This document shows, in pieces, positions 10,239 through 17,711 of a stretch of 64,000 bases of DNA. Below the pieces are notes generated by a model that was not told where the DNA came from, searched no databases, and saw nothing but the letters and a program-made list of their open reading frames with translations. Both the position numbers and the translations under genes were made by a program. Source of the stretch: Thauera chlorobenzoica (GTDB lineage: Bacteria > Pseudomonadota > Gammaproteobacteria > Burkholderiales > Rhodocyclaceae); assembly GCF_001922305.1 (NCBI RefSeq), contig NZ_CP018839.1:1736001-1800000 (forward strand). The letters run 5' to 3'. Numbering within the stretch: the stretch's first letter is position 1; every line of letters starts with the position of its first letter.

Positions 10239-10267
10239 TTGATCACGTGATTGGGCGCAGCTACAAT
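10239..10267 (+). promoter_or_regulatory. Promoter and operator-like palindrome of the toxin-antitoxin pair
   Basis: TTGATC (10239-10244), a 17-base spacer and TACAAT (10262-10267) form a good sigma-70 promoter 30 bases before the antitoxin ATG. The -35 region contains the perfect palindrome ATCACGTGAT (10242-10251), and the -10 overlaps ACAATTGT (10263-10270). Antitoxins usually autorepress by binding palindromes at their own promoter, so these are candidate operators. Confidence 0.65.
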
Positions 10268-10297
10268 TGTGGTAACGCGAAGTTCAAGGAGCTTGTG

Positions 10298-10531
10298 ATG
10301 AGCACCGTGTCTGTACGTATTGATGAAAACCTGGTCAGTGCCGCACGCGCAGCGGCCAAGGCGGAATTCCGCACCGTGCAAGGTCAGGTGGAGTTCTGGG
10401 CCAGGGTCGGCCGGGCCGCGCTCGACAACCCTGATCTGCCGGCCTCATTCATTGCCGAGAGCCTGATGAGCATGGCCGAGCCGGGCGAGGACAGCACCGT
10501 CTTTGTACCCCGCTCGGCGGCCAGGGCATGA
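10298..10531 (+). CDS. ParD-like antitoxin of a type II toxin-antitoxin system
   Basis: A 77-residue protein starting STVSVRIDENLVSAARAAAK, a ribbon-helix-helix-like N-terminus resembling ParD-like antitoxins, followed by a helical region (VQGQVEFWARVGRAALDNPD) and a short tail that would wrap the toxin. AAGGAG lies seven bases before the ATG. The stop overlaps the toxin start by four bases (ATGA), typical of antitoxin-first pairs. Confidence 0.82.
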   Translation: MSTVSVRIDENLVSAARAAAKAEFRTVQGQVEFWARVGRAALDNPDLPASFIAESLMSMAEPGEDSTVFVPRSAARA

Positions 10532-10806
10532 ACTGGGACGTTCGGCAAACCCGACGATTTGCCCGCATCTACAAAAAATTGCACGACAACGTGGCGGCCG
10601 AAGTGGACTCGGCGGTCGAGGCGGTGGCCCAGGATCCCGACATCGGGGAGAAGAAAAAAGGCGATCTCTCTGAGCTGTGGGTTTACACGTTCCGCTGCCT
10701 GGGCCAGCTCTACCTGCTGGGTTACACCCGCGATGACAGCGCACGCCTCGTTTACCTGGAAGCCGCCGGCCCCCACGAAAACTTCTACCGCGACCTCAAA
10801 CGCTAA
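10528..10806 (+). CDS. RelE/ParE-superfamily toxin
   Basis: A 92-residue basic protein: paired N-terminal helices (VRQTRRFARIYKKLHDNVAA), then strands DLSELWVYTFRCLGQLYLLGY and the conserved C-terminal LVYLEAAGPHENFYRDLKR, where the ExxGxHxxxYRDLK pattern is typical of RelE-family toxins. Likely an mRNA interferase or gyrase poison neutralised by the upstream antitoxin; which one cannot be decided here. Confidence 0.82.
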   Translation: MNWDVRQTRRFARIYKKLHDNVAAEVDSAVEAVAQDPDIGEKKKGDLSELWVYTFRCLGQLYLLGYTRDDSARLVYLEAAGPHENFYRDLKR

Positions 10807-10927
10807 GCTCGCGCGACCTGCCCCGGTCTCCCTGATTTTCCGCCGGCCGGAAGCGCCGCGCCGCCTCGAGCGGACCGATGTCCTGCCGGGCCGACGCAGC
10901 GGGCGGGGCGTCATAGTGGGCGGGGCG

Positions 10928-11965
10928 TCATTTGAGGTCGAACAGCGCGTCGATGTCGAAGTCGGTTCCGGCCGGTGCTTCTTCCTTCCTGGCGATGAGG
11001 CCATCGCCGAGTAGTCGTTCGTAGCAGGAAACCCGGTTGCGGCCGTTGTCCTTGGCGAAATAGAGCGCTTCGTCGGCGCGGCCGACGACGTCGGTCGGCA
11101 CGTCCGTTTCCGATACCGCGGTGAAGCCGATGGAGCAGGTCACCGTGCCGACCTGGGGAAAGGGGTGGTTTTCCACCGAGATCCGGAAGCGCTCGAACGT
11201 GCTCAGCGCCTGTGCTTCGTCGGGCGCGTTGAGCAGGACGACGAACTCTTCGCCGCCGAAGCGGAACAGGCGGTCGCCGCTGCGGAAGGTCTTGCGCATC
11301 AGTTCCCCCATGCGCAACAGGACCTCGTCGCCGAAGAGATGGCCGAACGAATCGTTGATCCGCTTGAAATGATCGATGTCGATCACGGCAAGCCAGGCCG
11401 GGCTGTCGTTTTCCGGCGCATGCCGGCGCTCGTCCATGACTTCGTCCTCATCGGGGGAGGGCGGCGTCAGCAGCCGGTCGAAGGTCTCGTCGAACGTCTT
11501 GCGGTTGAGCAGGCGGGTCAGCGAGTCGAGTTCGCTGTAGTCGAGCAGCCTGATCTGGTTGCCGTAGATGCGGGCCAGGACCGCGATCTCGCCCGACACC
11601 TCGTCCGCCGGCTTCGACTGCGGGGCGTGATCGGTGCCGTAGGCCAGGACGAGCGGGTCGCCGCCCAGTTCCGATGCCTGCAGCATCAGCGCGCCACACA
11701 CCCGGCCGTGCACGACGCGGGTGATGTGCCTGCCGTCGCTGCGCACCTGATCGAGGAGTGGGGGCCAGAGGGCGAGGGCCGAGTTCATGATGGTCGGACC
11801 GGAAAACAGCCTGAGCGTGGCCTCACCCTGCGGCTCGCAGGCGAAAATCCCGACGTCGGCCTTGCCGCCGAGGAGCAGGGATACGGTGCGCAGCAGCGTG
11901 TAATGCAGTTTTGCCCGGTTCCTGCCGGCGGAGATAGCCTCAACGTTGCGAAGCAGCGACAGCAC
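10928..11965 (-). CDS. Diguanylate cyclase with N-terminal sensory region
   Basis: Makes cyclic-di-GMP from two GTP. The N-terminal ~165 residues look like a divergent GAF-like cytoplasmic sensor (ISAGRNRAKLHYTLLRTVSL onward, no membrane helix); the GGDEF domain starts at DSLTRLLNRKTFDE. The catalytic motif is GGEEF (237-241 counted from the GTG at 11965), an active variant, and RSGD exactly five residues earlier is a product-inhibition I-site. The start is uncertain: the frame stays open to 12100 but its upstream part is basic and low-quality, so I choose GTG 11965 before LSLLRNVEAIS. Monocistronic; it ends 120 bases from the toxin gene, facing it. Confidence 0.85.
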   Translation of the reverse strand: MLSLLRNVEAISAGRNRAKLHYTLLRTVSLLLGGKADVGIFACEPQGEATLRLFSGPTIMNSALALWPPLLDQVRSDGRHITRVVHGRVCGALMLQASELGGDPLVLAYGTDHAPQSKPADEVSGEIAVLARIYGNQIRLLDYSELDSLTRLLNRKTFDETFDRLLTPPSPDEDEVMDERRHAPENDSPAWLAVIDIDHFKRINDSFGHLFGDEVLLRMGELMRKTFRSGDRLFRFGGEEFVVLLNAPDEAQALSTFERFRISVENHPFPQVGTVTCSIGFTAVSETDVPTDVVGRADEALYFAKDNGRNRVSCYERLLGDGLIARKEEAPAGTDFDIDALFDLK

Positions 11966-12283
11966 CCTCGGCCCCCCCGTCTTCGATGAATTTCTTGTTC
12001 TTCGGAAATGACGGAAACGAAAGAACAATCCCCGATTTCCCGCGCAGCGGCTTGTGCGCGGATCATACCTCAGCCGCGGCTTCGAGCCTTGCCGTGCCAC
12101 CCGGCAGTCACGCTACCCGGCGTCGACCTTGCACCCGGCGCGGATCGGGAAACGCGCCGTGCCGGCCATCCTCGCCATTGCGACCTGTCGGGGCATGAAC
12201 CCGGGGGCATGGAGCCGGGCCGGGAGGCATCTCGCTGCGTGCTATTCTTTTTCCCCTGATCCCGGCGTGGGTAAGGAGGAGAC
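11966..12283. other. Intergenic region between divergent genes
   Basis: About 320 bases separating the diguanylate cyclase from the leader ORF of the transporter. Base composition drops locally near 11985-12045. I see no RNA gene, strong promoter or clear palindrome; a pyrimidine tract lies at about 12243-12256. The region presumably holds both promoters. Confidence 0.4.
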
Positions 12284-12409
12284 ATGTCCCGAGCAGGCGC
12301 AAGCCCGGCGCAAGCGCGGCCTCGTTTTCCACTGCAGCCGTTTTCGGCTTCGGGTTGTCCGCGGCCTGCACCCCGCCATTGCCGCGCCGGACGGGGGCGG
12401 CGCCGGTGA
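12284..12409 (+). CDS. Candidate 41-residue leader peptide coupled to the transporter
   Basis: ATG 12284 is preceded by GTAAGGAGGAGAC, the best ribosome site in this neighbourhood, and opens a 41-codon frame whose TGA (12407-12409) overlaps the transporter ATG as TGATG. The peptide (MSRAGASPAQARPRFPLQPF start; [11 protein letters not shown] end) is Arg/Pro-rich with two cysteines and no membrane segment. The transporter's own ATG has no good ribosome site, so ribosomes may reach it by termination-reinitiation. Alternatively a sequencing frameshift separates an N-terminal extension from the transporter. Confidence 0.45.
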   Translation: MSRAGASPAQARPRFPLQPFSASGCPRPAPRHCRAGRGRRR

Positions 12410-13503
12410 TGAAGGCGCGAAGCCGCCGCGGCCGGTGCGGCGAAACCCGCCTCCTGGCCGATCTCGCGGCACTGTCGCCGGCGTATTTCGGCGTGGTCAT
12501 GGCGACCGGGATCATCTCCCTGACGGCCGACGCGCTCGCCATGCCGCGGCTGGCATGGGCGCTGTTCGTGGTCAATTGCGCGATGTACGTCGTCATCGGC
12601 CTGCTGTACGTGCTGCGCATGATCCGCTTTCCGCAGCATTTTTTCGGCGACATGGTCGATCATCTGCGCGGCCCGGGCTTCTTCACCGCGGTTGCGGCGA
12701 GCAGCATCCTCGGCAGCCAGTTCCTGATCCTCGCCGGCAGCGAGCGCGCGGCGCTCGCGCTGTGGGCCGTCGCGATCGCGCTGTGGGTGGGGCTGACGTA
12801 CACGATCTTCACCGCGTTCACCGTCAAGGAGCAGAAGCCGGCATTGGACCAGGGGATTAGCGGCGGCTGGCTGCTCGCGGTCGTCGCGACCCAGTCGATC
12901 GCGGTGCTCGGCGCGCTGCTCGCCAACCATCTCGCCCAGCCCTATCGGCTCGAACTGAACTTCCTCGCGCTGTCGATGTGGTTGTGGGGCGGGATGCTCT
13001 ATATCTGGATGATGTCGCTGATCTTCTACCGCTACACGTTTTTCCGCTTCTCGCCCGGCGACCTGACGCCGCCGTACTGGATCAACATGGGCGCGATGGC
13101 GATCTCGACGCTGGCCGGATCGCTGCTGATCGTGAATGCGCCCGACGCCCCCTACCTGAGTTCGCTGCTGCCCTTCCTCAAAGGCTTCACCGTGTTCTAC
13201 TGGGCGACCGGCACGTGGTGGATCCCGATGCTGGTCATCCTCGCCCTGTGGCGCCACGTGTATAAGCGCTTCCCGCTGAAATACGACCCGCTGTACTGGG
13301 GCGCGGTGTTTCCGCTCGGGATGTACGCCGCGAGCACGCACTGGATGGCCGCTGCGATGGAGTTCGATTTTCTCCACGGGTTGCCGCCGGCCTTCCTGTA
13401 CGCCGCGCTGATCGCCTGGAGCGCCGCCTTCGCCGGCCTCGCGCGCGACCTGTGGCGGCGCCTGGGCGCGGCATGGGCGTCGCGCGGCGGCGCCGGACGG
13501 TAG
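12409..13503 (+). CDS. TDT-family transporter (tellurite-resistance/dicarboxylate, SLAC1-like)
   Basis: A 364-residue integral membrane protein with about ten helices of the TehA/Mae1/SLAC1 fold. SPAYFGVVMATGIISL at the N-terminus is the typical first-helix signature, followed by regularly spaced hydrophobic segments and conserved FKGFTVFYWATGTWWIPML and PLYWGAVFPLGMYAAST near the end. Members export or channel malate, sulfite or other anions; substrate not decidable. Start ATG 12409 overlaps the stop of the leader ORF. Confidence 0.85.
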   Translation: MKARSRRGRCGETRLLADLAALSPAYFGVVMATGIISLTADALAMPRLAWALFVVNCAMYVVIGLLYVLRMIRFPQHFFGDMVDHLRGPGFFTAVAASSILGSQFLILAGSERAALALWAVAIALWVGLTYTIFTAFTVKEQKPALDQGISGGWLLAVVATQSIAVLGALLANHLAQPYRLELNFLALSMWLWGGMLYIWMMSLIFYRYTFFRFSPGDLTPPYWINMGAMAISTLAGSLLIVNAPDAPYLSSLLPFLKGFTVFYWATGTWWIPMLVILALWRHVYKRFPLKYDPLYWGAVFPLGMYAASTHWMAAAMEFDFLHGLPPAFLYAALIAWSAAFAGLARDLWRRLGAAWASRGGAGR

Positions 13504-13516
13504 TGGAATCGGGCCC

Positions 13517-14278
13517 CTATCGGGTGGCGCGCTTGCCCAGTTCGCCGAGCAGATCCACCGGCACCGGGAACACTAGGGTCGAGCTCTTGTCGCCGGCGAC
13601 CTGGGTGAGGGTCTGGAGGTAGCGCAGCTGCATCGCTGCCGGTTCGCGGGCGAGCATTTCGGCGGCTTCGAGCAAGGCCTGGGCGGCCTGCTTCTCGCCT
13701 TCGGCGTGGATCACCTTGGCGCGGCGCTCGCGCTCGGCTTCGGCCTGGCGGGCGATGGCGCGGACCATGGTCTCGTTGAGGTCGATGTGCTTGATCTCGA
13801 CGTTGGCGACCTTGATCCCCCAGGCGTCGGTCTGGGCGTCGAGGATCTGCTGCACGTCGAGGTTGAGCTTCTCGCGCTCGGACAGCATCTCATCCAACTC
13901 GTGCTTGCCGAGCACCGCGCGCAGCGTGGTCTGGGCGAGCTGGCTGGTGGCGACGAGGAAGTTTTCCACCTGGATGATCGCCTTTTGCGGGTCGACGACG
14001 CGGAAGAACACGATCGCATTGACCTTTACCGACACGTTGTCGCGCGAGATCACGTCCTGCGCGGGCACGTCCATGGTCACCACGCGCAGGTCCACCTTGA
14101 CGATCTGCTGGATGCCGGGAATCACGATCACCAGGCCGGGGCCTTTCACCTTCCAGAAGCGTCCGAGCAGGAAGATGACGCCGCGCTCGTATTCGCGCAG
14201 GATCTTGAGCGAGGCGACGACGAGGAAGATCAGCAGCAGGATCAGCGGGGCGAAGCCGAACTGGAGGTCGAAGATCAT
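13517..14278 (-). CDS. Slipin (stomatin/SPFH-domain membrane protein)
   Basis: A 253-residue protein with one N-terminal membrane anchor ([16 protein letters not shown]), the SPFH/band-7 domain ([40 protein letters not shown]) and a C-terminal coiled coil ([20 protein letters not shown]). Partner of NfeD, with which it forms a membrane quality-control pair in characterised systems such as PH1511/PH1510. Its ATG (14278) overlaps the nfeD stop. Confidence 0.93.
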   Translation of the reverse strand: MIFDLQFGFAPLILLLIFLVVASLKILREYERGVIFLLGRFWKVKGPGLVIVIPGIQQIVKVDLRVVTMDVPAQDVISRDNVSVKVNAIVFFRVVDPQKAIIQVENFLVATSQLAQTTLRAVLGKHELDEMLSEREKLNLDVQQILDAQTDAWGIKVANVEIKHIDLNETMVRAIARQAEAERERRAKVIHAEGEKQAAQALLEAAEMLAREPAAMQLRYLQTLTQVAGDKSSTLVFPVPVDLLGELGKRATR

Positions 14279-15837
14279 GATGTGCTCCCGGGCGTTGACG
14301 CCGGCGCGGTGCCGGCGGGCGAGACTTCGAGGATGAGGCCGTCGATGCGCTCGACGCGCACCGTGTCGCCGCTGGCGAGCACCACGGTGGCGCGCGCGCG
14401 CCAGTTCTCGCCGTGGACCGCGACCCACCAGCAGCCGGCGTCGGCGGGGCCGAGGACGGTGGCGGGGGCGCCGAGCATCTGCTCGCGCCCGCTCACCACC
14501 GGGCGCTTGAAGCTGCGCGCGGCGAGGCTGCCGATGGCGAGCAGGATCGCCGCGCTGGCGAGGGCGAGGCCGATGATGAGGGCGGGAGGAATGCCGAAGC
14601 CGGGCACCTCGCTGTCGATCAGGAACAGACCGCCGACGACGAAGGCGATGATGCCGCCGACGCCGAGCACGCCGAAGCTGGGGAGGAAGGCTTCGGCCAG
14701 CATCAGCGCGGCGCCGATCGCCAGCAGCAGCACCCCGGCCCAGTTCACCGGCAGCAGCTGGAAGGCGTAGAGCGCGATCAGCAGCGAGATCGCACCGGCC
14801 ACGCCGGGCACGCCGAAGCCGGGCGAGGTGAATTCGAAGAACAGGCCGTAGATGCCGATCATCATCAGGATCAGCGCCACCTGGGGGTTGGCGAGCACGG
14901 CGAGGACGCGGTTGCGCCAGTCGGGCGCGATGCGTTCGATGGCGAGTCCGGCGGTGGCGAGCGTGCGCTCGCCGTCGATCACGCTCACCGTGCGGCCGTC
15001 GAGCTTCTTCAGCAGCGCGGCGACGTCGACGGCGATGACATCGATCACGCCGCGGGCGAGTGCTTCTTCGGCCGACAGGCTGGCGGCTTCGCGCACCGCG
15101 CGCTCGGCGAAGTCGACGTCGCGCCCGCGCAGCTGGGCGAGGCTGCGGAGGTAGGCGGCGGCGTCGGATACCGACTTCGCGCTCATCGCGTCGGCCGGGG
15201 CGGCGGCATCGCGGGTGGGCCGGCGCGCGCGCGTGGCGGCGGCCTCGTCCGGCGCGGCGGGGGCGGCCTGCGGGCGGGGGTCGGGGGTGGCGGCGGGTGG
15301 GGCGCGCCCGGCGTCGCCGGGGGCCTCGGGAGCGGCCTCGGGGGCAGCCTCGTCCGCCTCTTCGCGCGGCGCGGTCTTGCCCGGCTGGGCGCCGCCGATG
15401 CCGATCGCCACCGGGGTGGCGGCCCCGAGGTTGGTCGCCGGGGCCATCGCCGCGATGTGGCTGGCGTAGAGGAGGTAGGTGCCGGCACTGGCGGCGCGGG
15501 CGCCTTCGGGGGCGACGAACACCACCACCGGCTGCGGTGCGGCGAGGATGTCCTGGATGATCGCGCGCATCGAGGTGTCGAGCCCGCCCGGGGTGTCGAG
15601 CTCGATCACCACCAGCGGTGCACCGGCCGCGGCGGCGCGGGCGAGCCCCTTGTGCAGGTAGTCGGCGGTCGCCGGCCCGATCGCGCCATCCACCCGCAGC
15701 ACCGGCACCGCGGTGCTCGCGCTGGCGCTGGCGCCGGCAGACGGCGGCAGGGTGAGCGCCAGCAGGGTGGTGAGCAGCAGGGCAAGCAGCAAGGCAGCGG
15801 CAAACACCTTGTGCGCGGTGAAGGGACGGACCGGCAT
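14275..15837 (-). CDS. nfeD: NfeD long form: ClpP-like membrane serine protease
   Basis: A 520-residue protein with signal/anchor, a ClpP-class protease domain, four to five transmembrane helices (about 330-450) and a C-terminal OB-fold ([17 protein letters not shown] onward). The nucleophile is probably Ser117 in AASAGTY, matching the catalytic serine motif of PH1510-like stomatin proteases; [14 protein letters not shown] precedes it. Between about 152 and 230 sits an unusually long Ala/Pro/Glu/Arg-rich, probably disordered insertion within the protease domain. ATG 15837 places the signal segment at the N-terminus. Operon with the slipin gene. Confidence 0.9.
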   Translation of the reverse strand: MPVRPFTAHKVFAAALLLALLLTTLLALTLPPSAGASASASTAVPVLRVDGAIGPATADYLHKGLARAAAAGAPLVVIELDTPGGLDTSMRAIIQDILAAPQPVVVFVAPEGARAASAGTYLLYASHIAAMAPATNLGAATPVAIGIGGAQPGKTAPREEADEAAPEAAPEAPGDAGRAPPAATPDPRPQAAPAAPDEAAATRARRPTRDAAAPADAMSAKSVSDAAAYLRSLAQLRGRDVDFAERAVREAASLSAEEALARGVIDVIAVDVAALLKKLDGRTVSVIDGERTLATAGLAIERIAPDWRNRVLAVLANPQVALILMMIGIYGLFFEFTSPGFGVPGVAGAISLLIALYAFQLLPVNWAGVLLLAIGAALMLAEAFLPSFGVLGVGGIIAFVVGGLFLIDSEVPGFGIPPALIIGLALASAAILLAIGSLAARSFKRPVVSGREQMLGAPATVLGPADAGCWWVAVHGENWRARATVVLASGDTVRVERIDGLILEVSPAGTAPASTPGSTS

Positions 15838-15954
15838 CGCGGTTCTCCGCAGCGTGCCGCCGGGCTGCGGCACTTGTTGCTGGGAGTGTAGGATGGCGGG
15901 CAGCGTTCCGCGAGGACGGGGCGCGTGCGCCGGGCGGGCCGCACCGCACCGGCC

Positions 15955-15997
15955 TTGATCTGGGTCACAACCCCGGCCCCATGGCCTAAGATAGGAT
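15955..15997 (+). promoter_or_regulatory. Putative FNR/ANR-type box and -10 element for the metal-ATPase module
   Basis: TTGATCTGGGTCAC (15955-15968) matches TTGAT-N4-ATCAA with two mismatches in the right half. If its centre is at -41.5, the -10 falls within one base of TAGGAT at 15992-15997 (a class II promoter); an overlapping TAAGAT at 15987 is an alternative. A GC-rich hairpin GGCGGCGGCAATGCCGCCGCC follows in a leader of about 200 bases. This suggests oxygen-limited induction of the five genes downstream. Confidence 0.55.
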
Positions 15998-16206
15998 TCG
16001 ACCCTGGCGGCGGCAATGCCGCCGCCGCACCGGCCCCGCAGGGGACGAGGTGCGCAGCAGTTGTTCGAAACGATGTCGCGGCTACGCGTAGCCAGCCTCG
16101 GAATTGCCAGCCAGGTGCCGCGCGCTCGAAGGAAGCACCGCTGAAGGCGGGGTGCGCACCGCATCCGGCGCCGCGGCGGGGCTTCGGAGTGCTTTGGAGC
16201 CTGTTC

Positions 16207-16548
16207 ATGCCTGCATTCGAAACCTTGCGCGACGGCCTCGGCCGGGTGCGCATCGCACACCACATCCAGGGGCGCATCCGCCTGCGCGTCGATGACCCCG
16301 AGCTCGTCGCCCATGTCCCGGGGCGGGCGCAGCTGGCGCGCGTCCAGGCCGTGCTCGAACGGACCCCGGGAGTGCGGTCGTTGCGGGTAAACCTGATGGC
16401 GCGCTCATGCACCCTCGAGTACGACCACGAAGTCATACCGTTTGCGGCCTGGGGCGATCTGATCGGCGGCCGCGACACTGCCGCGGCGGCGCGTTTCGAG
16501 ACCTTGCTGCGCGCGGTGTATGACGAGATTGCCGGGTTCCGGGCATGA
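16207..16548 (+). CDS. HMA_2-like domain protein
   Basis: A 113-residue soluble protein. The core (VRIAHHIQGRIRLRVDDPEL; LARVQAVLERTPGVRSLRVN; ARSCTLEYDHEVIP) has the beta-alpha-beta-beta-alpha-beta order of the ferredoxin-like heavy-metal-associated fold but lacks the CxxC of classical HMA domains. The same HxxxGRxRLR signature opens the P-type ATPase at 17708 and, less exactly, the protein at 22320. Likely a metal- or ATPase-interacting partner. First gene of the module, with no obvious Shine-Dalgarno. Function is inference. Confidence 0.72.
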   Translation: MPAFETLRDGLGRVRIAHHIQGRIRLRVDDPELVAHVPGRAQLARVQAVLERTPGVRSLRVNLMARSCTLEYDHEVIPFAAWGDLIGGRDTAAAARFETLLRAVYDEIAGFRA

Positions 16549-16685
16549 ACCGTCGGTGCCGGGCGCCGGCCCCAACCCCACCCGTGCCGGGCGGAATTCT
16601 GCGATGCGGGCCGGCATCGCAGGGCGCAGCACGGGTGTTCGTCCGTTCACGCGCAGTGCCGGCCCTGCGCACCAGGAGAACCGAG

Positions 16686-17042
16686 ATGTTTCCGCTTCTA
16701 CCGTTTGCCGCCGGCGTGCTCGCCGGCGCAGTCGCGCTGCGGCTGCTGAAGACCGAGCGCACCCGCTCGGGCCTGGAGAAGGCCCAGGACCGCCTGCGCG
16801 ACGCCACCGTGTCGGGCCTGGAGGCGATCGAGCACGCCTCTGCCCGCGCCCGCGAAAAGCTCGCCTCCACCCCGGAGGAGACGGCGGAGCGGGGGCGCGA
16901 GGCCGCAGGCTCACCCGCAGCCGCTGCACAGGCCGCGGGCGAGGCGTCCGCCCCGCCCGCGCGCAAGCCTGCGCCGCGCAGGCGCAAGCCGAAGGCGCCG
17001 GCGGCCCGCAGCGCAGCGCCCGGCGAGGAGAATCCGTCTTGA
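16686..17042 (+). CDS. Small single-span membrane protein with disordered basic tail
   Basis: 118 residues: an N-terminal membrane helix (FPLLPFAAGVLAGAVALRLL), an amphipathic coiled-coil-like stretch (GLEKAQDRLRDATVSGLEAI...ASARAREKLAST), then an Ala/Glu-rich and finally Arg/Lys/Pro-rich tail. CAGGAGAACCGAG precedes the ATG. No family recognised with confidence; architecture recalls PacL (DUF1490) chaperone-like proteins that associate with P-type ATPases in mycobacteria, but without their metal-binding C-terminal motif. Overlaps the next gene by four bases. Confidence 0.65.
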   Translation: MFPLLPFAAGVLAGAVALRLLKTERTRSGLEKAQDRLRDATVSGLEAIEHASARAREKLASTPEETAERGREAAGSPAAAAQAAGEASAPPARKPAPRRRKPKAPAARSAAPGEENPS

Positions 17043-17377
17043 AGGCGGCGCGGGCGGGCGTGGCGGTGCGCGCGCAGGGGCGTGAGCGCAGGCGCGGAGA
17101 GAGCGATTTCGTCCGCGGTTTCGTCGCCAGCGCCTGCCTGTCGGCGTTCCAGGACAGCGCCGGCGAACTGGCGGCGGGGCAGTTCCGGCGCGTGCTGCGC
17201 CACGGCCTGCAGGGCGGTGCGGCGCTGACCGCAGGCACGCGGGCGGCGGTGGACCTCCGCCGCGGCGACTATACCGGCGCGCTGGTGGCGGCGGCGGCGG
17301 GAGCGGCCGGGGTATTGCTGATCGAAAAACTGCTGGGCGACGCGGTGAGCCCGGCCAAGGAGGATCGAAATGGCTAA
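17039..17377 (+). CDS. Small Ala/Gly-rich membrane protein, TTG start
   Basis: 112 residues. Start taken as TTG 17039, which overlaps the previous TGA (TTGA) and has GGCGAGGAG eight bases upstream; the frame is open further upstream but would overlap the previous gene fully. Basic N-terminus, a middle helix (DFVRGFVASACLSAFQDSAG), and a C-terminal hydrophobic segment (YTGALVAAAAGAAGVLLIEKL). Not recognised. Conservation of its position would be the best test of function. Confidence 0.6.
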   Translation: MKAARAGVAVRAQGRERRRGESDFVRGFVASACLSAFQDSAGELAAGQFRRVLRHGLQGGAALTAGTRAAVDLRRGDYTGALVAAAAGAAGVLLIEKLLGDAVSPAKEDRNG

Positions 17378-17711
17378 GAAGCACAAGAAAAAGCACGCCT
17401 GCCGGCAGTCCGGCGGCAGTTGTCGCGGGGACGCGGGTGATGCAGGCGGGCAGGCTGCGGGCGACTGGGAGCGCGGGCTGCTCGACGGCATGCCGGCGTT
17501 TCTGCGCGCGCGCAAAAGCGAGCAGTTCCTGCTCGGTGCCCTGATCGGCGCCGCCGCCGCCTGGGTCCTGAGCGACGAGGAACTGCGCGCCAGGTTGATC
17601 AAGGGGGGGATGAAGCTGTATTCGAACCTGGCTGGCGGCTTCGAGGAAATGAAGGAGCAGATGGCCGACATCCGCGCCGAGGTCGCGGCGGAGCACCAAG
17701 AGGAGGCATGA
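17370..17711 (+). CDS. YtxH-like small membrane protein with Lys/His/Cys N-terminus
   Basis: 113 residues. The N-terminus (AKKHKKKHACRQSGGSC) groups His, Lys and Cys residues that could bind metal; a Gly-rich linker follows, then the hydrophobic segment QFLLGALIGAAAAWVLSDEE characteristic of YtxH/DUF5132-like small proteins, then an amphipathic helix ending EEMKEQMADIRAEVAAEHQE. AAGGAGGATCG precedes the ATG; both ends overlap neighbours (8 and 4 bases), implying tight translational coupling with the ATPase. Confidence 0.65.
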   Translation: MAKKHKKKHACRQSGGSCRGDAGDAGGQAAGDWERGLLDGMPAFLRARKSEQFLLGALIGAAAAWVLSDEELRARLIKGGMKLYSNLAGGFEEMKEQMADIRAEVAAEHQEEA

